The notes below the pieces were generated by a model. It saw nothing but the letters and a program-made list of their open reading frames with translations. It was not told the DNA's origin and did no database searches. The position numbers and the translations under genes are program-made. DNA of 64,000 bases from Stenotrophomonas oahuensis (GTDB lineage Bacteria > Pseudomonadota > Gammaproteobacteria > Xanthomonadales > Xanthomonadaceae). This document shows positions 29,803 through 41,984 of this stretch, in pieces (within the stretch, counting starts at the first letter, position 1; each line of letters begins with the position of its first letter). The stretch is from assembly GCF_031834595.1 (NCBI RefSeq), contig NZ_CP115541.1, positions 682,001-746,000 on the forward strand, in the 5' to 3' direction.

Positions 29803-30616
29803 GCGGCCCCCTTCTGCGGCGTGCTGGACGGCGCGGGTTCAGCGGCCGGTGCGGGAACAATGCGGCTGCCCGACGACGGAGCCGGCGCAGCGGCAGGCTG
29901 TGTTCCGGCAGGCTGTGCTCCGGCCGGAGCAGGTGCCAGCGGAGCCACGCCTGGTGCCGGCGCGGCGGCCGGATCGGCGGCGGCGTCCGTTGCAGGTACC
30001 ACGGTGCCATCCGGAGCCAGGCCGTCGACGGCTTCGCTCTGGGCCGGCAGGGTCACCTTCACCTCGAACACGTACGGCAGCGAGGCGATGTCGGCAATGG
30101 TCGTCGGAGCCTTGTCCTTCGCATCGTCCGGCTTCTTGGCCTCGATCACCGACAGTTCCGGCTTGGTCATCCAGCCCGAACTTTCCAGGTTGCGCATGTA
30201 GGCGCTGACCCGGGCGTTGGACTGGGTGCGGCCGCCCAGGGTGAGGATGTCGCCTTCCTGCTTCACCGCAGTCAGCACCACACCTTCAGGAATGGTCCGG
30301 ACCAGCGAGTCGAACAGGTGCACCATCTGCGAACGCTTGGCCTGCAGTTCCTCGATCACGCGCTTGCGGGCCAGCAGACGGTCCTTCTGACGGTCCAGGC
30401 GTTCGATTTCCTCGTTCTGCGCCTTGACCTTGTCGATCTCGGCCTGCAGGAAGGTATTGCGCTCGCCCTGCCCGCTGATCTGGCGGTCGTAATAGAACCA
30501 GATCAGCGCCGACAACAGCACGCCGCCAATGGCGGCGAAGCCCAACATGCTCATGAACTCGCGCTGGCGTTGCTTGCGCCGTTCGGCGCGCCAGGGCAAT
30601 AGATTGATTCTTGCCA

Positions 30617-30617
<1 letters not shown>
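29799..30617 (-). CDS. pilN: Type IV pilus protein PilN with Pro/Ala-rich tail
   Basis: A 272-aa bitopic protein. The N-terminal ARINLLPWRAERRK is the conserved peptide that docks into PilM. One transmembrane helix (about 23-42), a coiled coil (about 50-95) and a periplasmic domain with FDSLVRTIPEGVVLTAVKQ and NLESSGW follow. The last roughly 65 residues are Pro/Ala-rich with short repeats such as PAGAQPAGTQPA. That makes the protein longer than the usual 180-220 aa. Start ATG overlaps the pilM stop as TGATG. Confidence 0.95.
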
Positions 30618-34319
<3,702 letters not shown>

Positions 34320-34353
34320 TCGTCGTTTTCGTCGACGTTGGACACCGCGTGCT

Positions 34354-34379
34354 GCGCCGGGCCCTGCCCGGCGCTTTTT
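34354..34379 (+). terminator. Intrinsic terminator of ponA/mrcA
   Basis: GCGCCGGGC-CCTG-CCCGGCGC... stem followed by five T residues, about 35 bp after the stop codon. Confidence 0.9.
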
Positions 34380-34388
34380 GTTGGTGCC

Positions 34389-34456
34389 GTAGAGCCACGC
34401 CCTGCGTGGCTGCGCCTCCGTCTGGCACCGCGAAGCCACGCAGGGCTTGGCTCTAC
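34389..34456. repeat. Pair of oppositely oriented SMAG palindromes
   Basis: GTAGAGCCACGCCCTGCGTGGCT (34389-34411) and its inverse with one change (34434-34456) flank a 22-bp spacer, the same design as at 26512-26579. Confidence 0.88.
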
Positions 34457-34515
34457 GCAAGTGTCACAGCAACCATGTAAAGTCCTCTCAAGGTCGTAAC
34501 AGGGGAGCACCGCTC

Positions 34516-35163
34516 ATGCATCGTGCACGTCAGCATGCAGCCAGCCAGACCCGCGAGCGCCGGCATCGGCTCGCCCATGAAGCCGCCCGGCTGATGGTCG
34601 AGGGCGGTATCCGCGATTACCACCAGGCCAAGCTCAAGGCCGCCAGCCGGCTCGGCATCCATGACGATGCCTCGCTGCCGCGCAACACCGAGATCGAGGA
34701 CGCCCTGCGCGAGTACCAGCGCCTGTTTGCCGGCGCGGGGCATGGCGAGCAGCTGCGCGCCAAACGTGAGGCTGCTCTGCGCGCGATGGAATTCCTGCAC
34801 GCGTTCTCGCCACGGTTGTGCGGACCGGTGTTCGACGGCACCGCCGACAACCACAGTCCGGTGCAGCTGCAGCTGCATACCGACCACGCCGATGCGGTGC
34901 AGTACTTCCTGGAAGAACACGGCATTCCGGCTGAATCGCGGATGCGCCGGCTGCGCCTGGACCGCGAGCGCACGCTGGACGTGCCGGTGTGGGTGTTCAG
35001 TGCCGAAGGGCTGACCTTCGACATGGCTGTTCTGCCCTTCGACGCCCTGCGCCAGCCGCCACTGTCTGCAGTAGATGAGAAACCGCTGCGTCGTGCCTCC
35101 ACCAGCCAGCTGCGCACCCTGCTCGCCAGTGAGGAAATCGACGGCTGGCTGGGCGACGGCTGA
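34516..35163 (+). CDS. Conserved hypothetical protein
   Basis: A 215-aa soluble protein that I do not recognise as a named domain. The N-terminal third is very basic and helical (RHRLAHEAARLMVEGG; IRDYHQAKLKAASRLG). A segment NTEIEDALREYQRLF and a mixed alpha/beta C-terminal half with HAFSPRLCGPVFDGTADNHS follow. The HxxA and GxVxDGTADxHS patterns hint at a nucleotidyltransferase-like fold, but this is weak. AGGGGAG lies 8 bp before the ATG and TAAAGT at 34477 could be its -10, placed directly after the SMAG pair. It is convergent with the autotransporter gene, with one base between the stops. Confidence 0.75.
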   Translation: MHRARQHAASQTRERRHRLAHEAARLMVEGGIRDYHQAKLKAASRLGIHDDASLPRNTEIEDALREYQRLFAGAGHGEQLRAKREAALRAMEFLHAFSPRLCGPVFDGTADNHSPVQLQLHTDHADAVQYFLEEHGIPAESRMRRLRLDRERTLDVPVWVFSAEGLTFDMAVLPFDALRQPPLSAVDEKPLRRASTSQLRTLLASEEIDGWLGDG

Positions 35164-35164
35164 G

Positions 35165-36748
35165 TCACCAGCCCACGCCGAAGCCCATCGCCAGAGTACG
35201 CTCGCCGCCCGTACTGAACGCCCCGTTGAGGCTGAAGGTGGTGGCGGCGCGTCGGTCCAGCACGCGCTGGTAGCCCACCGCCAACGCCGACTCGCCATCG
35301 GCATGTCCCACCCCGGCCCCAAGCCGGTTCCAGGTCGGCAACCCTGCGGTGTTCATCGCCATCGCCGCCTGCGCGCCGCCCATCGCCGCCATCCGGTTGA
35401 GCCGTCGATCCACACGCTCGATACGCTCGTTCAGACGGTGCTCGACGCCAACAACAGCCTGGTCGGTGTAGGCATTTGAGCGGTTCACGGCCGCCTCCAC
35501 CGCACGTGCGTCGACCGGCAGTTCGAGCGGATCCGGTGACGGCGTCGCGCGCGGCGCGGCGGAAGCCACGTCGGCGACAACGGCTTCCGGCGCGCGCGCA
35601 CCTGCCTCGTCGGGTGCTGCCGCCCGCAATCCGTCCATCCGCTGGTTGAGCGTGCTGGTCGCGCTTTCCAGTGCCTGCTGGGTGCCGCGCAAGCCTTCAT
35701 CGAGGTGGGTCAATGCGCCCGCCACGCTGTCGTGTCGCACGCCGAGCACGGTGTAGTGATGACTCTGGAGCTGCCCTGCTGCATCGACCTCGCCCGCGCC
35801 CAGCAGACCGGCAAGGCGGTTGAGCTGACGCACCGTCACGACGTCGTCGGGTGCGGTGCCGGGCATGACATGCACGATGCGCCGGCGCATGCCCTGCCCG
35901 CCCACCGACACTTCCATCGGCTGCGTGGCCACCGAGCCATAGCCGATGGCCACGCTGTTGTAGCCGTCTTCCCATACCTGGGTGGAGGCCCCGATGGCCA
36001 GGCCGTTCTCGGCCGACACTCTGGCCCGTGCACCCAGCGCAAAGCCATCGGCGGCGTGCTGCTGCACATAGGCCCCACGGCCAATCGCCACCGAATTGGT
36101 GCCGTGTGCCCAGGTGTACGCCCCCAACGCCGTCGAACCATTGCCCTGCGCACGCGCGTCGCTGCCATACGCACTGCCCAGGTGTGCGGCCTGCGCTGGT
36201 CGACTCTCTGCATCGGCTCCGACCCGGGCGTACAACGCCGCATGTTCGAGCGGCCGGATCCGCGCATGGGTGGCATACAGCTGCGCGCCATTGATGCCCT
36301 CTCGGCTGTCCGGTGTGATCATCCCGTCGCCCATGCCAACGAGGCGCGCGCCGCGCAGCCGCACGGTCTGGTCGGGTGCAAACCGCAGCAGATCATCGCC
36401 TTCGGGAAACACCCCTGCCAGCGCCTCGCGCAGCGTTGCGATGTCGTCGCGGTTGCGGGCAATCTGAGTTCCGTTGGCGCTGACCTGGGGTGACATGTCC
36501 TGCGGCGTAGACGCAGCACCCGTGCCCCGATCCCGACGCAGTGCGCTGGCTGCGCCCACACCCAGCGCCAGTCCCCCTGCCAGCGCGCCGGCGCTCGCTT
36601 GAGGCAGTGTCGAAGAGGGCATGGATTGCGCCTCCGCAACGTCATCTGCCCGCTCGGCAAACTCAGGGTCAGCGTTCGCCGCCGGGTGGGCCGTATCGGC
36701 ATGGAACAGCAGCACCAGCGCGCTCAGGGTCGGGATGATCAGCTTCAT
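35165..36748 (-). CDS. YadA-type trimeric autotransporter adhesin
   Basis: A 527-aa surface protein. A signal peptide (residues 1-24) is followed by a low-complexity region and a head of left-handed beta-roll repeats with recurring A-I/L-G units (ALGAYTWAHGTNSVAIGRG; LAIGASTQVW; VAIGYGS; about 195-275). A neck motif HVMPGTAPDDVVTVRQL and coiled-coil stalk (about 310-425) come next. The C-terminal YadA anchor has RVDRRLNRMAAMGGAQAAMAM, ending in Trp. It needs only Sec and BAM for export. Its ATG overlaps the fimbrial chaperone stop (ATGA), so it belongs to the fimbrial operon, which is unusual. Confidence 0.88.
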   Translation of the reverse strand: MKLIIPTLSALVLLFHADTAHPAANADPEFAERADDVAEAQSMPSSTLPQASAGALAGGLALGVGAASALRRDRGTGAASTPQDMSPQVSANGTQIARNRDDIATLREALAGVFPEGDDLLRFAPDQTVRLRGARLVGMGDGMITPDSREGINGAQLYATHARIRPLEHAALYARVGADAESRPAQAAHLGSAYGSDARAQGNGSTALGAYTWAHGTNSVAIGRGAYVQQHAADGFALGARARVSAENGLAIGASTQVWEDGYNSVAIGYGSVATQPMEVSVGGQGMRRRIVHVMPGTAPDDVVTVRQLNRLAGLLGAGEVDAAGQLQSHHYTVLGVRHDSVAGALTHLDEGLRGTQQALESATSTLNQRMDGLRAAAPDEAGARAPEAVVADVASAAPRATPSPDPLELPVDARAVEAAVNRSNAYTDQAVVGVEHRLNERIERVDRRLNRMAAMGGAQAAMAMNTAGLPTWNRLGAGVGHADGESALAVGYQRVLDRRAATTFSLNGAFSTGGERTLAMGFGVGW

Positions 36749-37500
36749 GCAGCTTCCTCATGCAGATCGGGGGAGTCGGTCACCGGCGCAACGTTGTCAG
36801 CCGGCTCCGGACGCAGGCTCTGCTGATGCTCGCGATAGCCATCGCGGCTGAGCCGGTAGTACACGTTCACGCGCGCATCTGCGCGCGGCTGGAATGGCAA
36901 TGGCAGCTGGTCACCCGGGTAGACGCTGCGTTCGACGGGGTGCACCTGGCAGTCTCCCGCCACGCACTGCTCTACCTTCAACACGCCCAGGCGCAGGCTG
37001 CCCAGGTTGCGCAGGGTGTCGCCCTGTACCTCCAGAGCGGCACGCCCCTGTGGCGGCAGCACATTGACGAGTACTCCCCAGACCAGGCTGACGCCGATGG
37101 TGGCGCTGGCGGCACCCGGCGCTTCTGCCGCATCGGCTTCCTCCAGCGGTGGCACCGCTTCAAAGTAGACACGCAACGCGGTTTCCTGCTCCACCGGGTC
37201 CAGTGCGATCACCCGCACAAGACGGCTGCCTCCAGCGGCCAACGCGAACCGTGAGGGCATTACCGCCACGGCGGCCGCCTCGCCTGCCGCTTCATCGACC
37301 TCGTGTTCGCGTTCGGTGCCGGGGTGCAGCACGCGTTTGACGGTGGCCCGGATGTACTGCGGAAGCGCCGACTGCGAGTGCACCCGCACACCGGCTGCTT
37401 TGCCGGCGTCCACGTGTATCCGCATGGGGTGCACATCCAGATTGGCGTACGCCTGCACGGGCAGCAGCAGGCACAGGGCGGTCAGACAACGCAGCAGCAT
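36745..37500 (-). CDS. Alternate chaperone-usher periplasmic chaperone
   Basis: A 251-aa periplasmic chaperone of the class 5 (CfaA/CblB-like) type. The signal peptide (1-19, ending YAN) precedes NLDVHPMRIHVDAGKAAGVRV. The first Ig domain includes YIRATVKRVL with the conserved Arg, and FALAAGGSRLVRVIAL, the G1-like donor strand. The second domain carries LGVLKVEQCVAGDCQVHP with a likely disulfide. It should bind fimbrial subunits and deliver them to the usher. It is fourth in the operon, 19 bp after the tip gene, and is coupled to the autotransporter. Confidence 0.82.
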   Translation of the reverse strand: MLLRCLTALCLLLPVQAYANLDVHPMRIHVDAGKAAGVRVHSQSALPQYIRATVKRVLHPGTEREHEVDEAAGEAAAVAVMPSRFALAAGGSRLVRVIALDPVEQETALRVYFEAVPPLEEADAAEAPGAASATIGVSLVWGVLVNVLPPQGRAALEVQGDTLRNLGSLRLGVLKVEQCVAGDCQVHPVERSVYPGDQLPLPFQPRADARVNVYYRLSRDGYREHQQSLRPEPADNVAPVTDSPDLHEEAA

Positions 37501-37519
37501 GATCAGCACTCCAGTGAGG

Positions 37520-38629
37520 TCAGGGTCGTCGGGTGGGCAGGCGCATGCGCAGCACCAGGGCTCCCTGGTAGTGGCCATGGCGCTTGCTGGCTGCCGGCAC
37601 GCGCGGCACATGCAGGGTCATCACCATCGGCACGCAGTACACCGGGTACGGCAGGCCCGGCAGGGTCACCGCCCGCAGCGGCGCGCTGTCCAGGCCGTCC
37701 AGTGCCACCTCTGCGCGGTTGCCCAGGGCCAGCTCGCGCCCGCCATGACGAAGTCGCAGCTGGTAATCGATGCGGCCCAGCTCCGTGCTGCCGCCACTGT
37801 CGTGCCAGATGGAGAAGTGCTCCGATTGCACCGGTCCGCTGTCGTAGGCACCCAGCAGCAGCCGCGGGCTGTGCGCGCCGGTGCCGTCATACAGGCACAG
37901 ATCCAGCGTGGCACTGCCACCGATGCTGCCCGGCAACGGGTGCGGCCGATAGTCGAGCGGCAGCTGCACCCGCCCGTTGGACGCCCCGAACGCGGGCAGG
38001 TGCAGGGTGGCCCGCGCATGATCGGTGACGGTGATCGCCAGCACGAACACCACGCGTCCGATCAGCGCCCCGCCCGCATGGCGCAGGTCCAGATGCAGCT
38101 CGCCGTGCCAGCGCCCGGCCACCAGCTGGACGATGTCTGCGCTGTCCAGGCGCAGCGTTGCCGCCGTGCCGGCCGGTGCGATGTGACAGTCGCGGTTCGC
38201 GGACGTCCACAGCGGAAACACCGCTTTGTCCCAGTAATCGTCGCTGCAGGTCCGCTCCCATTCGATCCGCTCCAGCGCGCCGATGAGTCCCACTGTGATG
38301 CGCTGCCCACTGCGTTGTTCGAGGAAGTCCATGCGCAGCGTGGCCGGGCCGACCGGCCCCTGTCCGGTATCGGCCTGCGGGCAACGCCCATGTGCGGGAT
38401 CTTCACTGCAGGTCACATGCAAACGGCCGTAGCCGCGCGCGACTTCGTCATAGCCGAGCACGGTGCGCGGTGCCCATAACTGCAGCGGCTCCGGTGCTGA
38501 CCGGTCGAAGCCGTGCTGCAGGCTGACCGTAGTGATGCCACCGGGCGGCACGGTGACCGGTGGGCGCTGGGCCAGTGCCCACGCAGGCAGCAGCAACATC
38601 AGCAACAGCACTCCGGCGCGCCCGCTCAT
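37520..38629 (-). CDS. CfaE/CblD-like fimbrial tip adhesin
   Basis: A 369-aa secreted protein with a signal peptide (1-20, LLPAWALA). It has the class 5 tip-adhesin layout: an N-terminal lectin-like domain with several Cys (VTCSEDPAHGRCPQ, WERTCSDDYWDKAVFPLWTSANRDCH) and a C-terminal pilin domain rich in beta strands with LDLCLYDGTG. CfaE-type proteins cap the fimbria and bind host glycans; ligand here unknown. Its ATG overlaps the usher stop (ATGA). Confidence 0.75.
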   Translation of the reverse strand: MSGRAGVLLLMLLLPAWALAQRPPVTVPPGGITTVSLQHGFDRSAPEPLQLWAPRTVLGYDEVARGYGRLHVTCSEDPAHGRCPQADTGQGPVGPATLRMDFLEQRSGQRITVGLIGALERIEWERTCSDDYWDKAVFPLWTSANRDCHIAPAGTAATLRLDSADIVQLVAGRWHGELHLDLRHAGGALIGRVVFVLAITVTDHARATLHLPAFGASNGRVQLPLDYRPHPLPGSIGGSATLDLCLYDGTGAHSPRLLLGAYDSGPVQSEHFSIWHDSGGSTELGRIDYQLRLRHGGRELALGNRAEVALDGLDSAPLRAVTLPGLPYPVYCVPMVMTLHVPRVPAASKRHGHYQGALVLRMRLPTRRP

Positions 38630-41268
38630 GGCGCTCCCGCTGCATTGCCTGCCGTCGAGAGGCGGCCCGCCGACAGCAGGCGCTGTACGTGAGGTTGTGA
38701 CGCAATGGCCGCCGGCAGTTGCACCGCCGTGACAGGAGTGCAGGTCACTGCCCCCACCCGCCGCAGTCCGGCGCGGTGTTCGCGCACCTGCAGCGGACAC
38801 TGCAGCAGACGCTCACCCTGCAGCAGATACAGCGTGGCATGACGCTGCTCGAACTCGGCCAGGAATTCGCCTTGAAGGCCCAGTGCGGGTACCGCCGCGT
38901 TGAGGATAGATGCACCCGCCAGCACGCTTCCGGCCTCGTCGCGGGCACTGCCCAGGTAGGCATGGGTGGCCGCCACCGACACCGGTACCAGCATCAGCCG
39001 ACCCGGCAGCAGGAACGGCTGCAGTTCGGTAGCGTCGATTGATGCGCGCAGCGCAGCCGCCGTCGCCGCGCTGGCGTCCTGCACACGCACCGGGTGCCGC
39101 TGGTAGCCATCGACCGGCAACAGGCGGCGCTCACCGACGCGCACAGTCAGTTGACCACGAGCTCCGGCCTGCACCTCGGCGGCAGGACCATGCAGCGCCT
39201 GATCGGCATCGACCTCGGCATCCACCGCCACCACCACCCCGGCATCGGCCCCGTCGGCGGCTCCCCAGTAGAGCCCCTGCGAGGACACGGCCAGCGCCGT
39301 GCTGTGGTGTGCGCTCCAGGAAGCACCCGTGTGCCCTGCCGTGCGGGTGTACGCCGCGGTCGCCCCACCCCGCCCCCACGGCCTGCGCAGGTCGCCGCTG
39401 ACCAGCGCGTGGTGCGCATCGCCCGGCCGCAGGCTCAGCTCGGTGCTGATCGCACGGGCGCTGTCGTCCTGCCCCTGGCACCAGGTCTGCCCCAGTCGCA
39501 GCTGACGGTCGGGCGTGTGGCCGCTGCGCTGCCGCAGTTCGGCACCTGCGCGTTGCAGGCGCACGCGGCCCCCTGCGTTGTCCAGCCGGGCGAGGTTGAT
39601 GCTGAACTGCATGCCGCGGTCCGCGCTGGCCAACCGCCGGTCGGTGCTGCGCTGGTGCCAGACGCCTGCACGCGTGCCCACACTCAGGCCACGCCAGGCC
39701 CGGGTGCGGGTGTAGTTGGCCTGCAGGCTGCGGGTGCTGCCTGGGACGCCCCACTCGCCGGGTTCGCTCAGCGGCAGCGCGCTGCGACGCTGCGTGTAGC
39801 CCAGGTGCAGGCTGCCGCCGAGTAGCGGGAGTGACGCCGAGGCACTGGTCGCATCCACGCAACCTGCACGGCCCGAGCTGCTTCGGTGGGCGCAGGCATC
39901 GCCGCGCATGCGCTGGTGATGGAGGTTCCAGGCCACCCGGTGACGCACGCTCAGCTGCACCTGCCCGCCCTGCCCGCCATCGCTGGCTGCGATCAGACCA
40001 AGATCGGCATGCAGGTCGACCGCATCCCAGCCGCGTCGCAGCCCCACGCGCAGTTCGTGTGCGGCAACACCATCAAAGTGCGACGCGCCCAGGCCAATAC
40101 TGGTGCTGGCCGCCAGAGGAATCCGCACCCCGGCCTGCAGCACAGGGGACCCATGTCCCGATGGGCCCAGCTCGCGCTGCCGGCCGCCCTGCACGAACCA
40201 TTGCAGCGCGGGGTACCACGTGCCGCTGCTGCGTTGGAACGGGACGGTTTCGCTACGCACGAAGCGGCCGTCCTCATGGATGCGCAGGGTCAGCAGGTAG
40301 CTGCCGGGAGGAAACAGGCGCGTGTCCAGCGTGCTCGCCCCCGCCGGCAGGTAGAAGGTCTGCAGCAGGCGTTCGCCGTCGAAGACGTCGACGCGCGCGT
40401 CGCGCCCCAGCAGCACGCTCACCGGCACCGCGTCGCCCAGTGCATCGGTATCCAGGTAGGCCAGGGTGGTACCGGCACGCATGCCCTGCATGCGCCCCAG
40501 CGGCAACAGCCCCAACCCGAACTGGCCACCAAGCGGACTGGACAGATTGCGACGGTCGATGCGGCCAAGCTGCAGGTAGTGGCTCGCGCCGAGATCGTGC
40601 CGGTAGTACAGCTCGTCAACATCGGTGCGCGCCTGCACCGCATTACCGGCCGCGCGCCAGCGCGCATGGTTCCAGCTACCGCCCAGATGCCCGGCGCTGC
40701 CCACGCCCTGGGCGGCGCGCCCGTGCAGGTTGAAGGCCAGTTCGCGCTCACTCCTGCTCAGATGCAGGGTCTGCTGGTACAGCAGCGCATTGCGCGCCTG
40801 CTCGGCGGCCTGGTGGAAACGCGCGCGCGCCGCGTCCTGCGGCAGCCAATGCGATGAAGGAAACAACAGCAGCACGCTTTCAGCCTCATCAAAAATGGCG
40901 GTCACCGCAGTCACGTCATCCGGCGGCGCGCGCCAGCCGCAACCGGGCTGCGGCTGCGCATGCAGACAGGCCAACTGGCTGTCGCGCGGCAACGGCGCGG
41001 TCAACGCGGACAGCAACTCCGCCTGCGCTTCGTCGGTGAGGCCGAGTGCGGCAAGCACCTGCGCAGGCTGCTCGATCTGGACGTGATCCAGCGTCACCCA
41101 CACCGGCCACAATCCGGCAGAGCGTCCGAACGCACGCACTTCGAGACGCTCGGCATGCCCGCCGGCGAGGTCTTCGAATCCAGGAGGCAGGCGCTGCGCT
41201 GCCGCCGACCGCGCAATCAGCAGCAGGGTCAGTCCAAGCAACGGCAGTACGGGCAGGCAGATGCGCAT
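38626..41268 (-). CDS. Fimbrial outer-membrane usher, alternate chaperone-usher type
   Basis: An 880-aa usher of the CfaC/CblC group. The signal peptide is residues 1-25, ending RSAAA. An N-terminal chaperone-binding region follows, then the beta-barrel with DELYYRHDLGASHYLQLGRIDRRN and GGQFGLGLLPLGRM. FDGERLLQTFYLPAGASTLDTRLFP is a typical middle-domain segment. The C-terminal domain carries PGRLMLVPVSV. It is the assembly platform in the outer membrane. An in-frame GTG six codons upstream is an alternative start; ATG at 41268 gives a normal signal peptide. Confidence 0.88.
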   Translation of the reverse strand: MRICLPVLPLLGLTLLLIARSAAAQRLPPGFEDLAGGHAERLEVRAFGRSAGLWPVWVTLDHVQIEQPAQVLAALGLTDEAQAELLSALTAPLPRDSQLACLHAQPQPGCGWRAPPDDVTAVTAIFDEAESVLLLFPSSHWLPQDAARARFHQAAEQARNALLYQQTLHLSRSERELAFNLHGRAAQGVGSAGHLGGSWNHARWRAAGNAVQARTDVDELYYRHDLGASHYLQLGRIDRRNLSSPLGGQFGLGLLPLGRMQGMRAGTTLAYLDTDALGDAVPVSVLLGRDARVDVFDGERLLQTFYLPAGASTLDTRLFPPGSYLLTLRIHEDGRFVRSETVPFQRSSGTWYPALQWFVQGGRQRELGPSGHGSPVLQAGVRIPLAASTSIGLGASHFDGVAAHELRVGLRRGWDAVDLHADLGLIAASDGGQGGQVQLSVRHRVAWNLHHQRMRGDACAHRSSSGRAGCVDATSASASLPLLGGSLHLGYTQRRSALPLSEPGEWGVPGSTRSLQANYTRTRAWRGLSVGTRAGVWHQRSTDRRLASADRGMQFSINLARLDNAGGRVRLQRAGAELRQRSGHTPDRQLRLGQTWCQGQDDSARAISTELSLRPGDAHHALVSGDLRRPWGRGGATAAYTRTAGHTGASWSAHHSTALAVSSQGLYWGAADGADAGVVVAVDAEVDADQALHGPAAEVQAGARGQLTVRVGERRLLPVDGYQRHPVRVQDASAATAAALRASIDATELQPFLLPGRLMLVPVSVAATHAYLGSARDEAGSVLAGASILNAAVPALGLQGEFLAEFEQRHATLYLLQGERLLQCPLQVREHRAGLRRVGAVTCTPVTAVQLPAAIASQPHVQRLLSAGRLSTAGNAAGAP

Positions 41269-41318
41269 GGCAACGAATGGACGCACCGGCCAGCAGCGGC
41301 CGGCGCGTCACCGACGAC

Positions 41319-41831
41319 TTACAGGCTGCCGGCTTTCTGCGCCAGCACCAGGCTGACCGGGCCGTCATACAGACCTGCCGCGCTGATCGGGCCGGGCACC
41401 GCCTGTGCAACGGTCAGCGGCATTTCGATGGACGCACCGGGAATGGCCCCCAGGAACAACTGATCGGCGGTGAAATCAATCGGAGCCACACCGAGTTCGC
41501 GCCCGTTGAGGGTGACCCGCAACGGCACATCGACCGCGCCCGCAGCGGCAACGCGTGGCACCAGCACGGCAGGTTCGGCCAACCGCACATCGACATCCAG
41601 CGTGGTGTCGTTGGAGAAGATGCGCACGCGCTCGGTCCAGCTGCTCAGCCCCTGCCCGGCGCGATACGGCAGTTGCACTGCATCGGGCAGCGCGCTGCCA
41701 TCGGCCTTGAGCAGTGACAAGGTGGGGTCAACGTTGGCCCACACGGTGACGTGTGCTTCGGCCGCGTGCACGGAGATGGCAGCGGTGCACAGGGCGAGTG
41801 CGGCGACGGTCTGCTTGATGATGCGGTTCAT
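41319..41831 (-). CDS. CS1/CFA-I type major fimbrial subunit
   Basis: A 170-aa pilin. The signal peptide (about residues 1-23, ending SVHA) precedes a mature start EAHVTVWANVDPTLSLLKADG. This closely follows the CfaB pattern of N-terminal donor strand, VDP and ADGSALP. RIFSNDTTLDVDVRLAEP and a C-terminal GLYDGPVSLVLAQKAG also match. It polymerises into the fimbrial shaft by donor-strand exchange. It is the first gene of the operon, with a 50-bp gap before the usher, and there is only one major subunit. GGAA lies about 8 bp before the ATG. Confidence 0.88.
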   Translation of the reverse strand: MNRIIKQTVAALALCTAAISVHAAEAHVTVWANVDPTLSLLKADGSALPDAVQLPYRAGQGLSSWTERVRIFSNDTTLDVDVRLAEPAVLVPRVAAAGAVDVPLRVTLNGRELGVAPIDFTADQLFLGAIPGASIEMPLTVAQAVPGPISAAGLYDGPVSLVLAQKAGSL

Positions 41832-41984
41832 GCATGGCGTTCCAGAAGAAGTGGACGCGCATGTTCGGCAAGTTGAGCCGCGTGCCGTATTCAAACGTTC
41901 CTAAAGCACGGGTGCGTGTGGGCGAAACGCAAGCAATCCGATGGTGTGTTCTTCATATCGCGAAGTGCAGCGTTTTGGCTTTTA

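Noticed and set aside
36748..41831. Fimbrial operon as recently acquired island
   Set aside because: No flanking tRNA, integrase or insertion sequence and base composition by eye is like its neighbours; the adjacent repeat element is also present beside core genes.
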